Shown: positions 21,754 through 36,010, numbered from the stretch's first letter. The stretch: 64,000 bases of DNA from Heterostelium multicystogenum (GCA_003667245.1 RCNN01000063.1:1-64000), one strand, 5' to 3'. The notes: generated by a model not told the origin, from the sequence alone. Made by a program: numbers and translations.

Positions 21754-24700
21754 TTAAGACCACTTGACTAATCCTTCAACTGTCTCTTGTAGCCATGCGA
21801 ATTCATAGTACTTGGCTATATTACCAAAGATAATTAAACTTGTATATTAGTAATATAAAAAATAAATAGAATAGAGTAATATTTGATAATATGTTAGTTT
21901 ACGTTTATATTTTGAATATGTTGTTTCACATAGTTAACTTACTCTTTTTGTAAGGTTGAGTTTGATTCTCTACATTGATATTGACCAGAACAGGTATGGC
22001 AGATATCACTGAGGTTGTCTTTTTTGATTTGGGCACACTTGGAACACTTCAAATCCTGGAGATGGTAAGAGAGTGATCTACGTTGTACAATTTCGACCAA
22101 TGTACTCTCAATTTGACCTCTGTTGTAGTTGTTACTGCATTGTGCACATACCAACTTGTTGTTGGTGATGTTGTCCCGCAGTAAATCAATGTCACGGCAT
22201 GAGTAGCAGTAGGAGCAAATTACATCTGACATGACAAAGGAAAGACATGGATCTTTGAAGGTTGCTTCATCTGAGAATTCACGGATATTGATAATACGCA
22301 TCAAGTTCTTACGTAGACGTTGTACATTGCTCTGGAGTGAGTGATCCAGCATCAAAACATGACATACCGACTTGACAAACTCGAGGGCAGGATTGGTCAG
22401 GTGTAAATGGCTACCAGGAAGTATTGGGAATTCATCTGTATTCTCAGAGTACTTGAGTCCTTGAAGAATTTGGACAATTCTGTTATTGTCCACAACATCA
22501 TTGAATTTATAGGGTAGCAGCTTGTCATCTTCGTCTTGGTCCTCTTCATTCCAATTGGTATTGGTATTTTTTAACATATTAATATCCTTTTGTTTATCGA
22601 TATCATTACTGTCATTATTATTATTATTATTATTGTTGCCATTGTCGCCATTGTTATTATTTGAATTATCTGTAGTACTGGTGGTTGGTTTTAGGATGTT
22701 TTGGATTCTTTGTTTCTCATTGTGAATGTAGAGTTTATGGATAAAGTCAGAGATGACGAGAAGGAAAGAGTTTTGGATGGAGGGTGGGAGGAATTCAGAT
22801 AGATTCCACTGTGAAATTAGGTTGGTCGATTGGATGCTGGTTGTGTCTGGTGATACTTGGTTGGTTTGGTTGTTTGGCTGGTGAGAAACGCCAGCATAGT
22901 TGGAAACATCCATCCACAATAAATTATTCCAAAACTTGGTTGGCTTGATTGTAATCCAAGAGAATAGTTCTTTCTTCTTTATGACACCGATGATGTAGCT
23001 GCAGTACTGCTTGGCATCTTCTATCGATGTCTTCTGAGAGCACAATATGATACGGTTAAAGTTTCCATATACAATTTTGCAACCTAGCTTTCTGAACTCG
23101 AAAATCAACTGTAGGAATACTTTTTTCATTAGTCCATGTAATGTACGGTGGAGGATAGGGTCGTACATTCCACTGTAAGGAGAGCTGATCCAACGGTAAA
23201 AGTGGGTCAGAAGAAGATCGGGAGTTGGATTGTTACGGCGATTACCCATGACCAAATCAAGTGACCACCGGGTAACCATCTTTTTAAGGATATTGAACTC
23301 TTTGTCGCAGCTGTTGAATTGCTCCATGGCTGCGGATGATTTAACTTGTTTCTCGTAGTTTGGCTGCTTATCTGCACCATCCAAATTAAGTGTCTCGCTG
23401 TCTCCATTATTGAGTTGACCTCCAATGATACCTTCAATGTCGGCGAGATGCGATGACTCTAAAATGGTGTTCACAGCTAGACCACCAATGCTAAGCTCAA
23501 AGCAAGCACTGTTATAGCAGTTTGGCTGGTTTATTTCTGTTTTGGAAAGTTCCTCGTGGAATTTGGCATCATCTTCTTCTGATCCACCAAGATCAGGACA
23601 GTTGGTGAGTGACATCCAAAGCAGATGGTTAGATTCCTTCAAAATTCTAGAATAGCATACGTCGGAAACAAATGATGCATAGTCACCCTTAAGATTACCG
23701 ATTGGAATGTTCGAGTAACGTGCTAGTCCAGTGAAGTATTTGATATAGTTGTCAACCTCACTGATACGTGTCAAGAGTGGCTTGAGAGCATGGACTTCCC
23801 AATTGAAAGGCGAGTATTGAGAGTCATATTCATGTGAAATCATCTGTACTTTGGCGAACTCACGTAGCAGTGGGATATCGTGGTACATCTCTGGAAGATT
23901 GACAACTTGAGTCACGAGTATAGTGGCACCCTTGCGCTCAGATTGGTACTCTTCAAGGATCTTGTTGACAGACCTTCTACCATTCTCCATTGAAGTGTCA
24001 ATCTTAAAGTTAAAGTTAATCAATGGATACTTTTCACTTAAAGAATTGAGTAGTTTCTTGCTGATCGAATGTGATTGATAGGGATTGATAAAGATGATTG
24101 TTCCCTGTTTGTTGTGGAAGTTGATAATTGCAAAAATACCGTCTTTTCCATCTTTACTGTTGTGGTAAAGATAGATCTGATGGAAATTGGGCTTCTGCCA
24201 TGTATCCAGATGATCTGTCGGCACCTCTTGACTGGATCTGGTCGAGAAGATATCTACCATTGGCGTTTGGCTTTGCATTACGCTTCAAGCTAGCCATACA
24301 TCCCACTTGAATAATTGCAGAGATATCGAGTGGTGTCTGTGTCTCGTATACTCCTTCAATTTGTGGTAGTGTAAAGAGAGTGGATAGCTCCTTGGAATTC
24401 TTAATGAATTCGTCCTCTGACATTGTGTGTTGTGTCAGATGCAAGCGTGGTTTAGATCTTGGAGGGATAGCATGCGAAGGAACTGGATTGGCTCCATCAT
24501 ATGGATCGCTCTGGAAACTATTCAAATAGAATTGGCGTTGTAGTTCCACTTTGATAGGAATCAGTTGGTCACCAATCAATGACCAGAATGTATAGAATCC
24601 AGGGTGGTTTGTTGGATCAATAGATATAATATGCCAAACTCCTTTACGAACAGCTTCGTTTTGTGAAGTGAAGAATCCATTGAACATCTTACCATTGCTT

Positions 24701-27700
24701 GTTTGTGCTGTACTGTTTTTGAGTTCATCAAAATCTACATCCTTGCCAGTGCGCTTTGCCTTGAGATTAGCACGTAGTTTGCGCCATTGTACTTTTTTAT
24801 ATTTTAACCAACCATCAAGATCCTCTTCGTATTTGGGACAGTCACCAATAAGTTGTTCTTCCTGTCTTTTCTTCTTAATAGCAGCAGGATCATTTGCAGA
24901 TGCAGCACCAGTTCTCTTGTGCTTTGTGAACATGGGTGGCTTGCTGGCTACATTCTGGAATTTATCTTTAAACATATCTTCGATGTCCTCCATATGCTGT
25001 GACTTCTCGACTTTGTTAAAGAAGCTGGTAATATGTGTCTGTTGCTTTGAGTCATTCTGACGTCTCATCTCCTTGATAATCCAATCAGGATGAGGTACAC
25101 GAGGCACTGGATTTTCAATATTCTGAAGTGCAGCAGGAAGTGTAATCATCTTCTGAATGACTCCAGATAAACGCTGTCTGTAGTAATCCCAATCGATAAT
25201 ATCACGCAACTCTACATCTTTACCTTTGGTCCACTTTCTCAAAAACATTACTCTGACGTCATAGTCGGCAGAAAAGATTTCGGTTGGAATAGTACGCTCT
25301 GTTACTGGTGCACCGACTGGCTTGTTTGAAATGATGTATTGGCACTGAAGACCGGCATCTTTAACAATATCCGGTCCAAGGAATTCTTTCAACTTGAACG
25401 CAGTTCCAATTGCAGTGCTCTTCTGACGATCGTATTCATCTAACTTTTTACTCATCTTTGATGATTCAGTAATCAAACGAATCAACTCCTTCTCTTCATA
25501 TCCATCGGCATGAGAATCCAGGACATCCATCCAGTGATTGGCAACGGAGGCGATGGCCTGGTAGCAACCTTCAAGGGTTGTGCCATCCATGAATCGCTGG
25601 AATAGTTCTGTTTGGAATGTTTTGATCAACTCCAACTCTCCACGACGCTTAATTTCGAAACCTTTCAACTCCTGTACACCTCCCTGCTTGTTGAAAACGG
25701 CGTAACGTTTCTTGAGCTTAACGTCTTTTTCTTTACCGGTAGGAATAAACATACATCCATAGGGACCATCGGACTCAAACATAATAGAGCACTCACTACG
25801 TGTGATATATTCTCCATTTGGCCCAAGCTCTTGGTACTGATGATTGGTGTAGAGCTCAGCTACACGTGCATTCAGTAGAGCATTGAGGAAGTTGAACTTC
25901 TTACTCTTTCCATTCTTTAGCTTAAGAGAATAGTCCTCTGGGAAGTTTTCGGGCAATACACACCAGATACCATCTGTATCAAGCTCGAGTGGACGACCAA
26001 GCTGCTCGACAGCGATTCGTGCATTCTTGATAATGTTACTTCCAGTGTGTGTTACGATACCTGCCATCTGCATTGAATACCAACGAGATCCCTTTCTCAT
26101 GACATAACCATAGAAAGAATTGAGAATACACTTGTGTGCCAACTGCATAGATTCATACATAATGACCATGTTTTGGCACTTACCGAGATCATGTGCACCA
26201 CTACCCTTCTGGGCAGAATCTAAATGTCCCTTCCACTGACCATGTAAATCCTTGTAAACATATCTTCTATCACGGAAAAGCTTTACGGTATCGACATAGA
26301 ATGAGTTTTCTCTCATACATACTGTATCCGATTTAATTTCATTCGATACAATATGGGTTTTCTTATATACTTTCCTTTAGTTCCAGAGTTAGTAATGCCA
26401 TTTAATTTGAATCAAACGCCTGTACATACTTTGAATATTCTTTTAATCTCTTTCTTAACATGGCATTCTGCTCGTCCTCTGTGTGTTCTAAAAATGGCTT
26501 CTCCTCTGGTCCAAATCCTAGAATATAATGTATTAGTTATGTTTCTCAGCTTACAATTAACAGTTCTAATACTAACTCTCGGATTCTAGCTGTTGTAAGA
26601 TTAAACGATATTCTGAATAGTTGGACGGAGAATAGTCACCTCTCCATTCCCAATTCAATGTACGCTGGCAGTTATTCTCTGGCTTGTTAAATACACAGGT
26701 TGCACAAAACTCGTCTGTGACAATTGATGTGGGCTGTAGTCTATTGGTCAAAATAATGTTTGGATACATAGCACTAACGTCCAAATGGTAAATAAGCGGC
26801 TTGCTTTCTTGCTTTGGATTGTCACGCAATCCTGACAGACGTGCTACAATATCATCTTTAATCTGTTGGAAGTTGGTGAGTTCTTCTTCATTTACTCCAG
26901 TTTCTTTCATCGCCTGGTGTATAATGGTGTCAACTGATTCTATGTGTGTCTTGATTGCTTCAGCGTCAAGAGAGAAGTGAGTTGGAATGTCAGAACGGAA
27001 AATTCCAGACTCGAGACACTCGACGTGACCACCGACATATGTCTCTGACTCGACTAAATGACCCTTGTAAATCTTACGCTGGTCGTCTATGTGCTTGTTT
27101 GGGAAGATTACGTTGGCACGGAATGCCTGTGTCATGAGGAGTGCCTCACAAAGTGAACCAGAACCCTTACGCAAAACATCATCCGGATTCAAAGGAATGA
27201 TATTACAGAGCGAAAAGATGAATGGATGAATATAAGACATGTATAGATAGTATGTGGCGACTGCATCGGAAACTGAATAGTTTGCAAGCCGCTCGGGATC
27301 TTCACGGGCAGACCGGACCATTTCTTCGGGGTCCAACTCGAGTGGATTGTAACGCAGCTTCTTTCTGACTACTTCCTTAAGACGATGGCTTCCGTGTGGA
27401 AGATAAGAGTCACGCTTCACCCAGCAGAAAGCATCCATATGAACGGCAAACTGTCCACGATAGTCTTCGTCAACTGTTTTTCTGAATCCAATCTCCTGGT
27501 ACAAGTCCATTCCATGGTGCTTGGTACGTGCGTCGACAAAAGGCCAATCGAAACCATCACCGTGATAGGTGACAAAGATGTGAGGACGCAATTCACGGAT
27601 ATGGGAGAAGAACTTTTGCAAAACCGATCGCTCATCAGGCTCATTGAAGACGGTGAAAGGACCTTCGTATTCTGGTTTGGGGGTGTACTCAAAGTCGTCA

Positions 27701-28933
27701 ATATCGGCAGACACAATCTCACGATTGACGATGAGGAAACCTTGTCTGTCCAACATATATGAAATCATCATAATCGAATCGATCTCTGGGTCAGGGAATT
27801 TCTGAGGCAAATGAGTTGTTTCAATATCGAATGCAAGCACTTTGGGGTCGGGACGCTCCTCACGCTCTACCAGCTGACGAACGGTGGTTGGCGATGAAGG
27901 TGTGTCACGCTTGACCTCATACCAAAGACCAACACGAATCTCCAAATCGATAGCAGCACGCTGGTAGTAAGTGACGTCGTATTCTCTAATGTCCAAAATA
28001 TACTCTGTTGCCTGTTTTACGTGTGATTTTTTGGTGCGAGCATTTGTCAGCGAATATGTGGCGAAGGGGTCGTCATATGCCTCTGTCGTCGATTGTCTAA
28101 GTTTGTTTCTCTTAATAATTGGCATGATATCATTACGAATCTCCAGAAGTGTCTGTACATTGTGGAAGCGAATCTTCATATATTTCTTTTTGATGCCACT
28201 CAAGTGATTTTCCAGGTCCAAATCCTCTTTGTCCATCAAGTCGATTCCAGCAATTTTGTTCTCGTATTGCTGCTTCAAGTAAGTCTCCACCTCAACGTGG
28301 TGGCTGTCCTTGACATATATATAGAAATAGGGATTGTAGACCACCCATGCTCTAAAAGAGGTGGCATCCTCTTGAATAAAGAACAGTTCCAAGCTTGCTC
28401 TGTCCACGCCGCTCTCTTTGTCTTTGGTTGAACTCTATAGATATCGCCATAGGAGAGAAGATGATTAGAATCAAACTTAGATTCACTCACGGCTCGGTAA
28501 GACTGCTTCCGCCGCAAGACAACTTACTGGTTTCATATTTAGCAGCCAACCCGAACGAACCGGTTGGAAATTTTCTTTTTCTTCTCTATCAGCTTGGTGT
28601 TGATGATTACTATCCAAAGTGTGAGCATCATCATGATCATTGTCCATATTCTCGTTGTCTTCGTCACCACTATCTTCAATATCATCGTTATCCCATCGCT
28701 TATTGACTTTAAACTTTCTTTTAAAACTATCTTGATTCTGACTACTACTGCTGCTACTACTATTGTCATTTTGATCTCTATTTACTTTATTATAAAAAAC
28801 TACCATTGCTACTACCAGCATTACGATTTCTACTACTGCTATTACTATATGTATTTCTTCTTGCACCACCTTGTCCCATCATCTGGTTAGCAGTTGCGCC
28901 TGTAGTATTTCTCTTGTGATATCCACCACCCAT
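21754..28933 (-). CDS. pole: DNA polymerase epsilon catalytic subunit (POL2/POLE)
   Basis: Leading-strand replicative DNA polymerase with 3'-5' exonuclease. The ATG at 28933 starts a Gly/Asn/Ser-rich head. The conserved part begins VRSGWLLNMKP, then after an intron (28435-28527) VDRASLELFFIQED. Exo I is VLAFDIETTHLPQKFPD. Polymerase motif A is LIYHLDVSAMYPNIIL with the epsilon NRLQPT block. Introns at 26518-26576 and 26362-26425 lead to RENSFYVDTVKLFRDRRYVY and motif B (LAHKCILNSFYGYVMRKGS). Motif C reads LELDTDGIWCVLP. The inactivated B-family C-terminal half follows from 24278. The cysteine motifs (CSYCYSCRDIDL, CAQCSNNYN, CSKCAQ, CHTCSG) bind the small subunit and an Fe-S or Zn. The last exon (21838-21754) gives FGNIAKYYEFAWLQETVEGL and KWS. 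One-base slips lie in A6 at 28794-28799 and within 24154-24278. Confidence 0.97.
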
Positions 28934-29618
28934 TTTTCTTTTGTTATCTTTCTATTTACCAAAAGACAACCAACAATAAATAATAAGATGATCTAATCTA
29001 ATCTAATCTAATCTATTCTGTATTCTATTCTATTGTTTGACTCAACTGTACCTAATTCTAGTCTATCTTTTAGATTGATACAAGTTGTTACCTCTCAAAA
29101 CACCAAAGCTAGAGAGCCAACCAAGCAAAAGACAGCAAAACAGGTTCAATAGAAATGAAATATTATTTATAATAATACAAAAGAAGGAGATGTTTGATAA
29201 TATTAGATAGCAACAAGTATTATGAACAGTTGTTGTTGTTTATTAGCTTCATTAAACCTTGGCTACTTCTTATTCTTTGAGTGAAATATCGTGTTTGTAA
29301 AATTTTTGAAAAAAGGCGCGCTGTCATACTGATTTTGAAAAACTGAAAGTATTGTTAGTGTCAATCGAACTTCCAGACTAACCAAATCCTGTACCGCAGT
29401 GCAGTACAACCACCTGGAAGCGAAATTATATGATTGCATAATTGAATGATTGAATGTGGTCAGATTTAATGAGTGCTTGAGTGTGTCTTGATCGGAAATA
29501 AAAATAAATAAAAATGATGGTGAATGGTGAACGAACTGATTGCTGCTGAAGGTGTAAGTTGGAATTGAAGCGAATGGAAATGTAAAAAATATGATAAAAT
29601 ATATTGTATTGTATTGAT
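28934..29618. other. Intergenic, with short ATCTA-type tandem repeat at about 28991-29032
   Basis: 685 bp of upstream DNA of the polymerase gene and downstream DNA of the MRH protein. It includes TCTAA/TTCTA repeats near 28991-29032. No gene was recognised. Confidence 0.6.
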
Positions 29619-30600
29619 TTAAGAAGAGTATTTGAGGTGATGTTTGTCTAGACGTTCTGATAGTTGGGACGGTATTCCGGTACCTGAAATCTTTCCACGA
29701 ATGTACAAAGCACCATCTGAAACCAATGATCCGAATCCTCTCCAGAAATCGATATTTGGGAAAATTTGTGCACCACTTTGGTGTCGAACCTTCCAGTTGA
29801 TGAGAGATCCAAAGATGATATATGCTGCTGCTGTAGAAAGTAAACTATAGAATTGCAAGGTTAGTCCGAATATTCGCTGACTCTGGGGATCAACAATGAT
29901 AGTTACATTATGACGAAAATCCAACCACCGCTTAGTCCACCTTTCTTTGGTGCACTCATATGATTTCCACAGGCAGCAGTGATGTTGATGAATACAACAC
30001 AATTACCAACTTCAGTGATCGATTGAACGGAATCAACACCGGTGCAGTGAATGTTGATGGTTGTACACGGACACCAGATGCCTGGCAATTGCTTCCGGTG
30101 GAATATTGAATGACACCACCATCTTCGTCGTCGTCTCTTTCTTTGACCTCCATCATATTTGGGTTACCAAAGGTGTACATTGTTGGACGTGGTGCACAGA
30201 CCGACGATGGTTTCAATTGGATTGGTGAATTATTGCAAAAATCATTGCTACTGCAAATGCTAAAATGATACTCAGCATCACTAATTGATCCTTTTCCAGT
30301 CCAGTCCTTGCTATAAACATTAACAACTCCATCAGTTAACTACTGTACTATTGTCTAGGTATGTTCTCTAGAGAATATATTTCGCAAAGAGAAGAGTTTA
30401 TTTGTGCCTGGGCTCCGGTGGCACTCACTCAGTAGTACTTACGATGCTAATTCTGTGAAATTGTAGTAAAAATTGGTTTTTGGATGAGTGAAACCGCAGG
30501 GGTTTATGGCTTGAGATTCTGTTCTTGTTGCAAAAAGCGAAAGTACCACCGAGATGGTAATCATCAACAATGTTGTTGATGAATGTTGCCAGCTCTTCAT
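29619..30600 (-). CDS. Type I membrane protein with MRH (M6P-receptor homology) lumenal domain, Atg27/CD-MPR-like
   Basis: The ATG at 30600 starts a signal peptide (MKSWQHSSTTLLMITISVVL through SLFATRTES). The lumenal part begins INPCGFTHPKTNFYYNFTEL. Spliced to KDWTGKGSISDAEYHFSICS, it continues VIQYSTGSNCQASG, then PCTTINIHC and GNCVVFINITAACG. The paired cysteines and the order of G-C-x-R/T-I-H-C match the MRH lectin-like fold. An intron (29845-29906) joins GGWIFVI to ILLSTAAAYIIFG, which gives a clean transmembrane helix. The tail NWKVRHQSGAQIFPNIDFW recalls the cytosolic tails of Atg27 and cation-dependent M6P receptors. Likely role: cargo receptor cycling between Golgi, endosomes and autophagic membranes. 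One slip at about 30066-30076. Sugar-binding residues cannot be judged by eye. Confidence 0.75.
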
Positions 30601-31498
30601 TTTCTTTAAAAAACTATATGAATATTATTTATCTATAAATGTATATTAATTGTTGTAAAAGATAAGGCTTGATCAAACAAATTAAATATCTAACAAAACC
30701 AGAGAAGAAAGGAAGTAGGAGTTAAATTATTTGTTCGCTGCTATTTGTAACTGATGGCAATTAAAAAATCTCAAACCAGAGTTAAGAAATAATATCATTC
30801 CTAACAAGTTGTTTAGAAAGCTCAAAAAAATTTATATATATAAAAATCAAAAATCGTGAATCTGTTGATTTTCAAGACCAACGAGGTGGGCATTCCATCA
30901 CTAAAAAAATGGAAAAAAGTAAAGTTGTGTTTGAGATGGTTCATGTTGTTTGCTTCTTGTTGATCGTGTGGTACTCTTAGTGGTTAATTACGAAATAGGT
31001 GTAAATCTTAATTTTTGTTAATAAAAATTGTTCCAATGAAGTTTTCGAAAAACTTGATCAGAACTTTCCTTTTCATGCAGCAGAAAAAGTGTTTACACTT
31101 TTCACCAAAGATATTTATTACCATACATATAAACTTAAATAGTTTTAATATATTTATGTTAACTTGTCCCCATTAATAATAAAAATTATAATCTCTACAT
31201 ACTTTCATTTCATTGGATAGCACCCTCACCACCGATTACTTAAATTGATAAAGTTTTAAATTAACATGTTAATATTAAAATACGATTAGAGAAAAAGGCT
31301 GCTTCCAATGGAAGTGTTGTAACGAGAGTGATTTTTGTGTAGTTTAAGGAAACCTTAAGGAAATCAGCAGAATTTTATTTAGTTGTAAATTAATTTGTTA
31401 ATTTTAGCTACAAGGTCCTCAATGGTATTTCTGATATGCTGAAAAGGTCTTTTTCCAAAGAATCCAAATATACCTTATTTTGAACTGCTATATTTTGA
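30601..31498. other. Intergenic, AT-rich
   Basis: About 900 bp with no coding frame or RNA gene that I can support. It lies upstream of the MRH gene and downstream of the RMND1-like gene. Confidence 0.6.
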
Positions 31499-33043
31499 TT
31501 AAACAATTATGTCATGAAGGAATTCGAGTATCATGAATATCAATTCTAAAAAGATCAGTACAATTACAATGATTTCCAATCTAAATGACCTATATTTATT
31601 GAATATTTATTAGCTAAACCCAATTGTTCTTTGATAATAATACATACCTTTAGCATCAATGTCAGCTCTACACATGTCTATTAAATCCCTTACAACCATT
31701 AGCCTGTGGTTTAGAGTTCTTACTCTTGGTTTTATTTCCAAATATTTTTCTGTGAGATTGTGATAGCTCTCATATTGTTTGGTATTCCCAAAAGAACTCT
31801 GGTGTATCGAGTAAATTTGAATGCAGATTAATGGCATTCTTTTGAATATAAAGGTTACCTAATAATTGCCCTACTCTCTTTTGAGATAAACATATCTTTG
31901 TTGATTCGGGTTGTTAGTAGGAACATAACAACATCTTATTAGTAATACCTACCTTTCCCTCTTTTGAAAGGTGTACTGGGACTTGTTTAGTTTCAACAAT
32001 GATCTTTTCTAGATTCTCTTCAAAAGATGATAACTTAACAGACTGAGAGATAGAATGGCTCATGGCTATTTTAACATAGACGTCGTCTCTATCCAGAGTA
32101 ATTTTGTCTTGGAAAATAGAAGTTTGTCCACCATGTGAATATTCAAACTTCATATCGTCAACCAGCTTGTGATCCAATGGTTCAATTCTATATGGATCCA
32201 ACATCTTTATCACTTTAAATTCGACTGAGGGTGTTAAGTCCCAGAATACTACTACTCCATATTCAAAAATGATCACCAATCCATTTTCCTGATGATTGTA
32301 TCCGTATTCTCTTGACAAATCTAAAATTGGCTCCATTAAATAACTTTCTGGTACCAAATCGGAGTCGATTGTTGGGGAGGATGGAGGGTTTAACTTGGAT
32401 GGGTCGTATATCTGGTCATTTAGGTCCCCAGACCAATAAACTGGGGGCTGGTTGGAATATGCTACATTGTGTGAGGGAGGAAGGTGATTGGTTTTTGGTT
32501 TGGGTGCGAGATGATTCGCACCTTCCATCGATTTCGATCTTTCAAAGTTTGGAGATCCAATTTTATCACTAATATGATCCAAGACTATAGTTGGAACAGG
32601 CAAGTTTAAGGAATCGTCCATTGATCCTGGGTTATCTACGGGTGGAGCATCATTCTCTCTCTTGAGGGGAAAATAAAAAAACTCCTTATGTTCAATAGGA
32701 TTTAAGCCAATTTGCTCAACATGGTGATAGGCTGAATTCAAACTAAGTGAATCTGCAACACAATAAGCAGAGACTCTTCGAAGTTCCTTTGTGCTATGTG
32801 CGCACATTAAACCACCATTCTGCTTGTAAACTCTAGAATTCTTTGATGGAATGATTCTCTTCTTCTTGTATGCAGTTTCAGTGGGAGAGCTTTTATCCAA
32901 TTTAGCTGAATGAAAAACAGAGTTGTTGACATTTCCAAGGCTACTTGTATTATTGAAAAAATGGGTACTTGGGGGTGTTCAGATGAGGATTTTGAAAAGT
33001 CTTGGTTCGCCTCATGACCATTTAATTTCTTCAATGGCTCCAT
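31499..33043 (-). CDS. DUF155 / RMND1-Rmd1-Sif2 family protein with C-terminal membrane segment
   Basis: The start at 33043 (MEPLKKLNGHEANQDFSK) leads to a one-base slip in a G5 run (32971-32975) and then a frame open to 31914. The family core is present. It begins RRVSAYCVADSLSLNSAYHH, then LVIIFEYGVVVFWDLTPSVE and PYRIEPLDHKLVDDMKFEY. It continues DKITLDRDDVYVKIAMSHSI, then QSVKLSSFEENLEKII. After an intron (about 31870-31955) comes VGQLLGNLYIQKNAINLHSN and LLDTPEFFWEY. A second slip near 31785 precedes TEKYLEIKPRVRTLNHRLMV. The last exon gives a hydrophobic helix (LEIIVIVLIFLELIFMILEF) as in yeast Rmd1/Rmd8. Human RMND1 acts in mitochondrial translation; others of the family localise elsewhere. 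No mitochondrial presequence is evident, so the compartment is open. Confidence 0.88.
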
Positions 33044-34323
33044 AGTTTATATTATTTTTTTTGGAAATAACGCTGATTACAAATTGAATTGAAATATTTT
33101 CTTTAATTGTACGACTATTATTTACGACTAAATTTGTTATTATTACTATTATTTAATGAGAAATATTTCATCATTATGAATGTATGTTTATTTTCATATG
33201 GAATCAAATCTAAATTATTTATCCCATTAATTGATGATGGTATTTTAGTATTTAATTTACTATATAATTAGCAAAAACTAGTTTCAAGCATAAAACAATA
33301 ACAAAGAAATAAAAGTATATTCTTTTATTTATTATTATAATTAGTTAAAATATAATTATTTAAATTTAAAATAAAATCAATTGTATTATTATTAATTTTT
33401 GGAAGTTTACAAAAACTAATAATTGTAATAATTAATTCTAAAATAATAATAGATATTTATATGTATATATGTTAATATATTTATGGCTCTATATTAAATG
33501 ATTAGAGTATGGAAAATCAAAACCAACATTATTTATAGTTTTCTGGTTGTCCATGTGGAAATAGTGCTATCGGAAAATCTAAAAAAGACACACAAACCTC
33601 TGTCCTACAATATTGGCTTCCACTCAAAATCACATAGCATCCAAGCTTGAATGTGTAGATAAAAATATGAATGAGATTATTAACATATTCCAAAGTTGAT
33701 TTCTATTCTATTGGAATGTGTTGGAGAATTCATTTACTGAAAATTGGCATGATATCAATTGAAATTAACAACCAATGAATTTATTGAAACAACATCATAT
33801 ACTGAGTAGCTACATACATATGTAAGTATATATCAAAGAGGCATGTATGGTGATATTACTTTAAAATGAAACAAAAATTAATAAAATAGAGAAAATAGAG
33901 AATATTGGTTTTGTAATATGATATTCTGTAAGTATCTAAAACCGCAAACCAATCCCAGCATGTTAATGATGTTGATGTCTGAAATAGGTAGATATAAAAC
34001 AGTTGTACAACTAGCAAGTGTTTGGTTGTGGTGTGGGTTGATTTCACACAGTGCCTTTATGAATGTCTGTAGAACTACCCTGTGTTAACTAAAAATATTA
34101 TTCTGTTTCTGCTTTATGGACAACAAATGAGAATGTTTGATCTGACTTTCACACTTTTACTTGTTATGGGGAGATAACACAACACACATATAAATAAATA
34201 AAAAAAAACGATGTGTAATTAGCTACAACATCAACAATAACAATATGAAGATATGATATCTTCAAAATCTAAATGTAAACATTTATATAACTTGTTGCCA
34301 TTCTTGATTATCTAACTTTAAGG

Positions 34324-34355
<32 letters not shown>

Positions 34356-34516
34356 CTCCATTCCAAATACATAGAAGTGAGTTTGTATGCCAATCCTATT
34401 CATGAAAATTCTGATGATGAAACACACTGCATTAAAATTTGCAAATTTAATTTAACATACTGAATTACGCTAATCATTATATTATTATTTCATTTAAAAA
34501 GTTCATTAATTTATAA
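33044..34516. other. Intergenic, very AT-rich
   Basis: About 1.5 kb between divergent starts of the RMND1-like and PRP38B genes. It contains a GATT-type tetranucleotide run at 34327-34355. No gene is supported. Confidence 0.6.
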
Positions 34517-36010
34517 ATGTCACTTGAAACCTATGGTAATAAATCTATGAATATAGAGCCGATGCTCTTGTCTAATATTCAAGGATCTCTATACTTTAGG
34601 AGCTTATAGTAGGTATCAAGTCAATTTCTATAACCTAATGTTCTACAACTAACTAACTAACGAATTGATCTATTTCAAGCTCACTAAAGACATATCATGA
34701 GGTTATTAGTGAAATCAATAATCACGTTGAATATCTATGTAAGTTGAATACCATTAAGCTATTTGTATTAACTATTTATCAATTATATTGTATGGTGGTG
34801 TGATAAATATAATGTAATGTAATGTAATGATGTTATAGTTGTTTTAAGAATGAAACAAACATAACCTATACTGTCATCTACTAGTTGTAGTCTTACCAGC
34901 CAATGAAGTGAAACTGTCAAAAGTTGATTCTTATTTTACAAGGAGATTGCATTAAGCTGATTACTAACATCTAAACTATAATACTATTAGGTCCATATAT
35001 ACCAAATACAAAAACACCATCAAGTGCATATTGTTTGCTATACAAACTCTATTGTATGAAAATGACTGAAAATCAGATGAATGGTATTGTGACACATGAT
35101 TCACCATATGTACGTGCATTAGGATTTCTCTATCTTCGATACTGTTTCCCACCAAGTAATCTTTGGTCGTGGTGGGGAGAAGCACTAGGTGACTATGAAA
35201 CTGTTAAAGTCACTCCACGAGGCGAACCAATGTATGTCAACTTCGCTACGAAATTACAATGCTCCAAAACTAACCAAACATCATTTCTCTAGAACAATCG
35301 AAGAACTATTAGTTTCATTAGTTAGAGAACAGAAATTCTCAGATACACTTTTACCGAGAATACCTGCTAAAGTGATGAAAGATTTGGAGGAAAAGATAAG
35401 CGAATATGAAAAAGAGATAGGTATGACTATAGGTAAAAAAGACACTGGAAAGAATGCCAATAAATCCAACAGCGGAGGTAGATACAATGATAGGGACCGA
35501 TACAATGACAGAGATAACAACAGAGATAGATACGACGACAGATATAATGGTAGAGATAGATATGATAATAGAGATAAAGTTGCTAGAAACAACAGATACG
35601 ACGACAGAGATAGATATGACGACAGATATAACGGTAGAGATAGATATGATGATAGAGACAGGGATAGATATAACGACCGTTATAATGGCAGGGATAAATA
35701 TGATGATAGAGATAGAAACAAATCAAACTACAAAAGAAGTAGAAGTAGAAGCAGAAGTAGAAGTAACAGTAGAGATCGATACGATCGCTCAGATAACAGG
35801 GGCAGATATGATGAAAGAGATCGAAAAAGAAATAGGTCAAGCCGCAGTAGAAGTAGAAGCAACAACAGGGATAATGATGCTAAAGATAACGATAAGCAAT
35901 CGCCCACTACTACCACAACAACAACCTCAAACAAAGTCGAATCTGAAAGGCTTCAAAAAATACGTGAGTTATATGGAGCTACTTCAGATAAAGTATCACT
36001 TGATGAGTGA
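34517..36010 (+). CDS. prpf38B: Pre-mRNA splicing factor PRP38B
   Basis: PRP38-domain protein of the spliceosome; the Arg/Ser-rich tail makes it PRPF38B-like. Exon 1 (34517-34608) gives MSLETYGNKSMNIEPMLLSN and QGSLYFRSLY. Exon 2 (34680-34738) continues SLKTYHEVISEINNHVEYL. A poorly resolved exon around 34890-34950 follows, with a probable slip near 34908. The main exon from about 34991 reads TPSSAYCLLYKLYCMKMTEN, THDSPYVRALGFLYLRYCFP and SNLWSWWGEALGDYE. A slip near 35240 leads to REQKFSDTLLPRIPAKVMKD, the end of the PRP38 fold. From 35460 the tail is RDRY/DDR repeats then RS dipeptides, ending YGATSDKVSLDE. The block order matches human PRPF38B closely. Confidence 0.92.
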
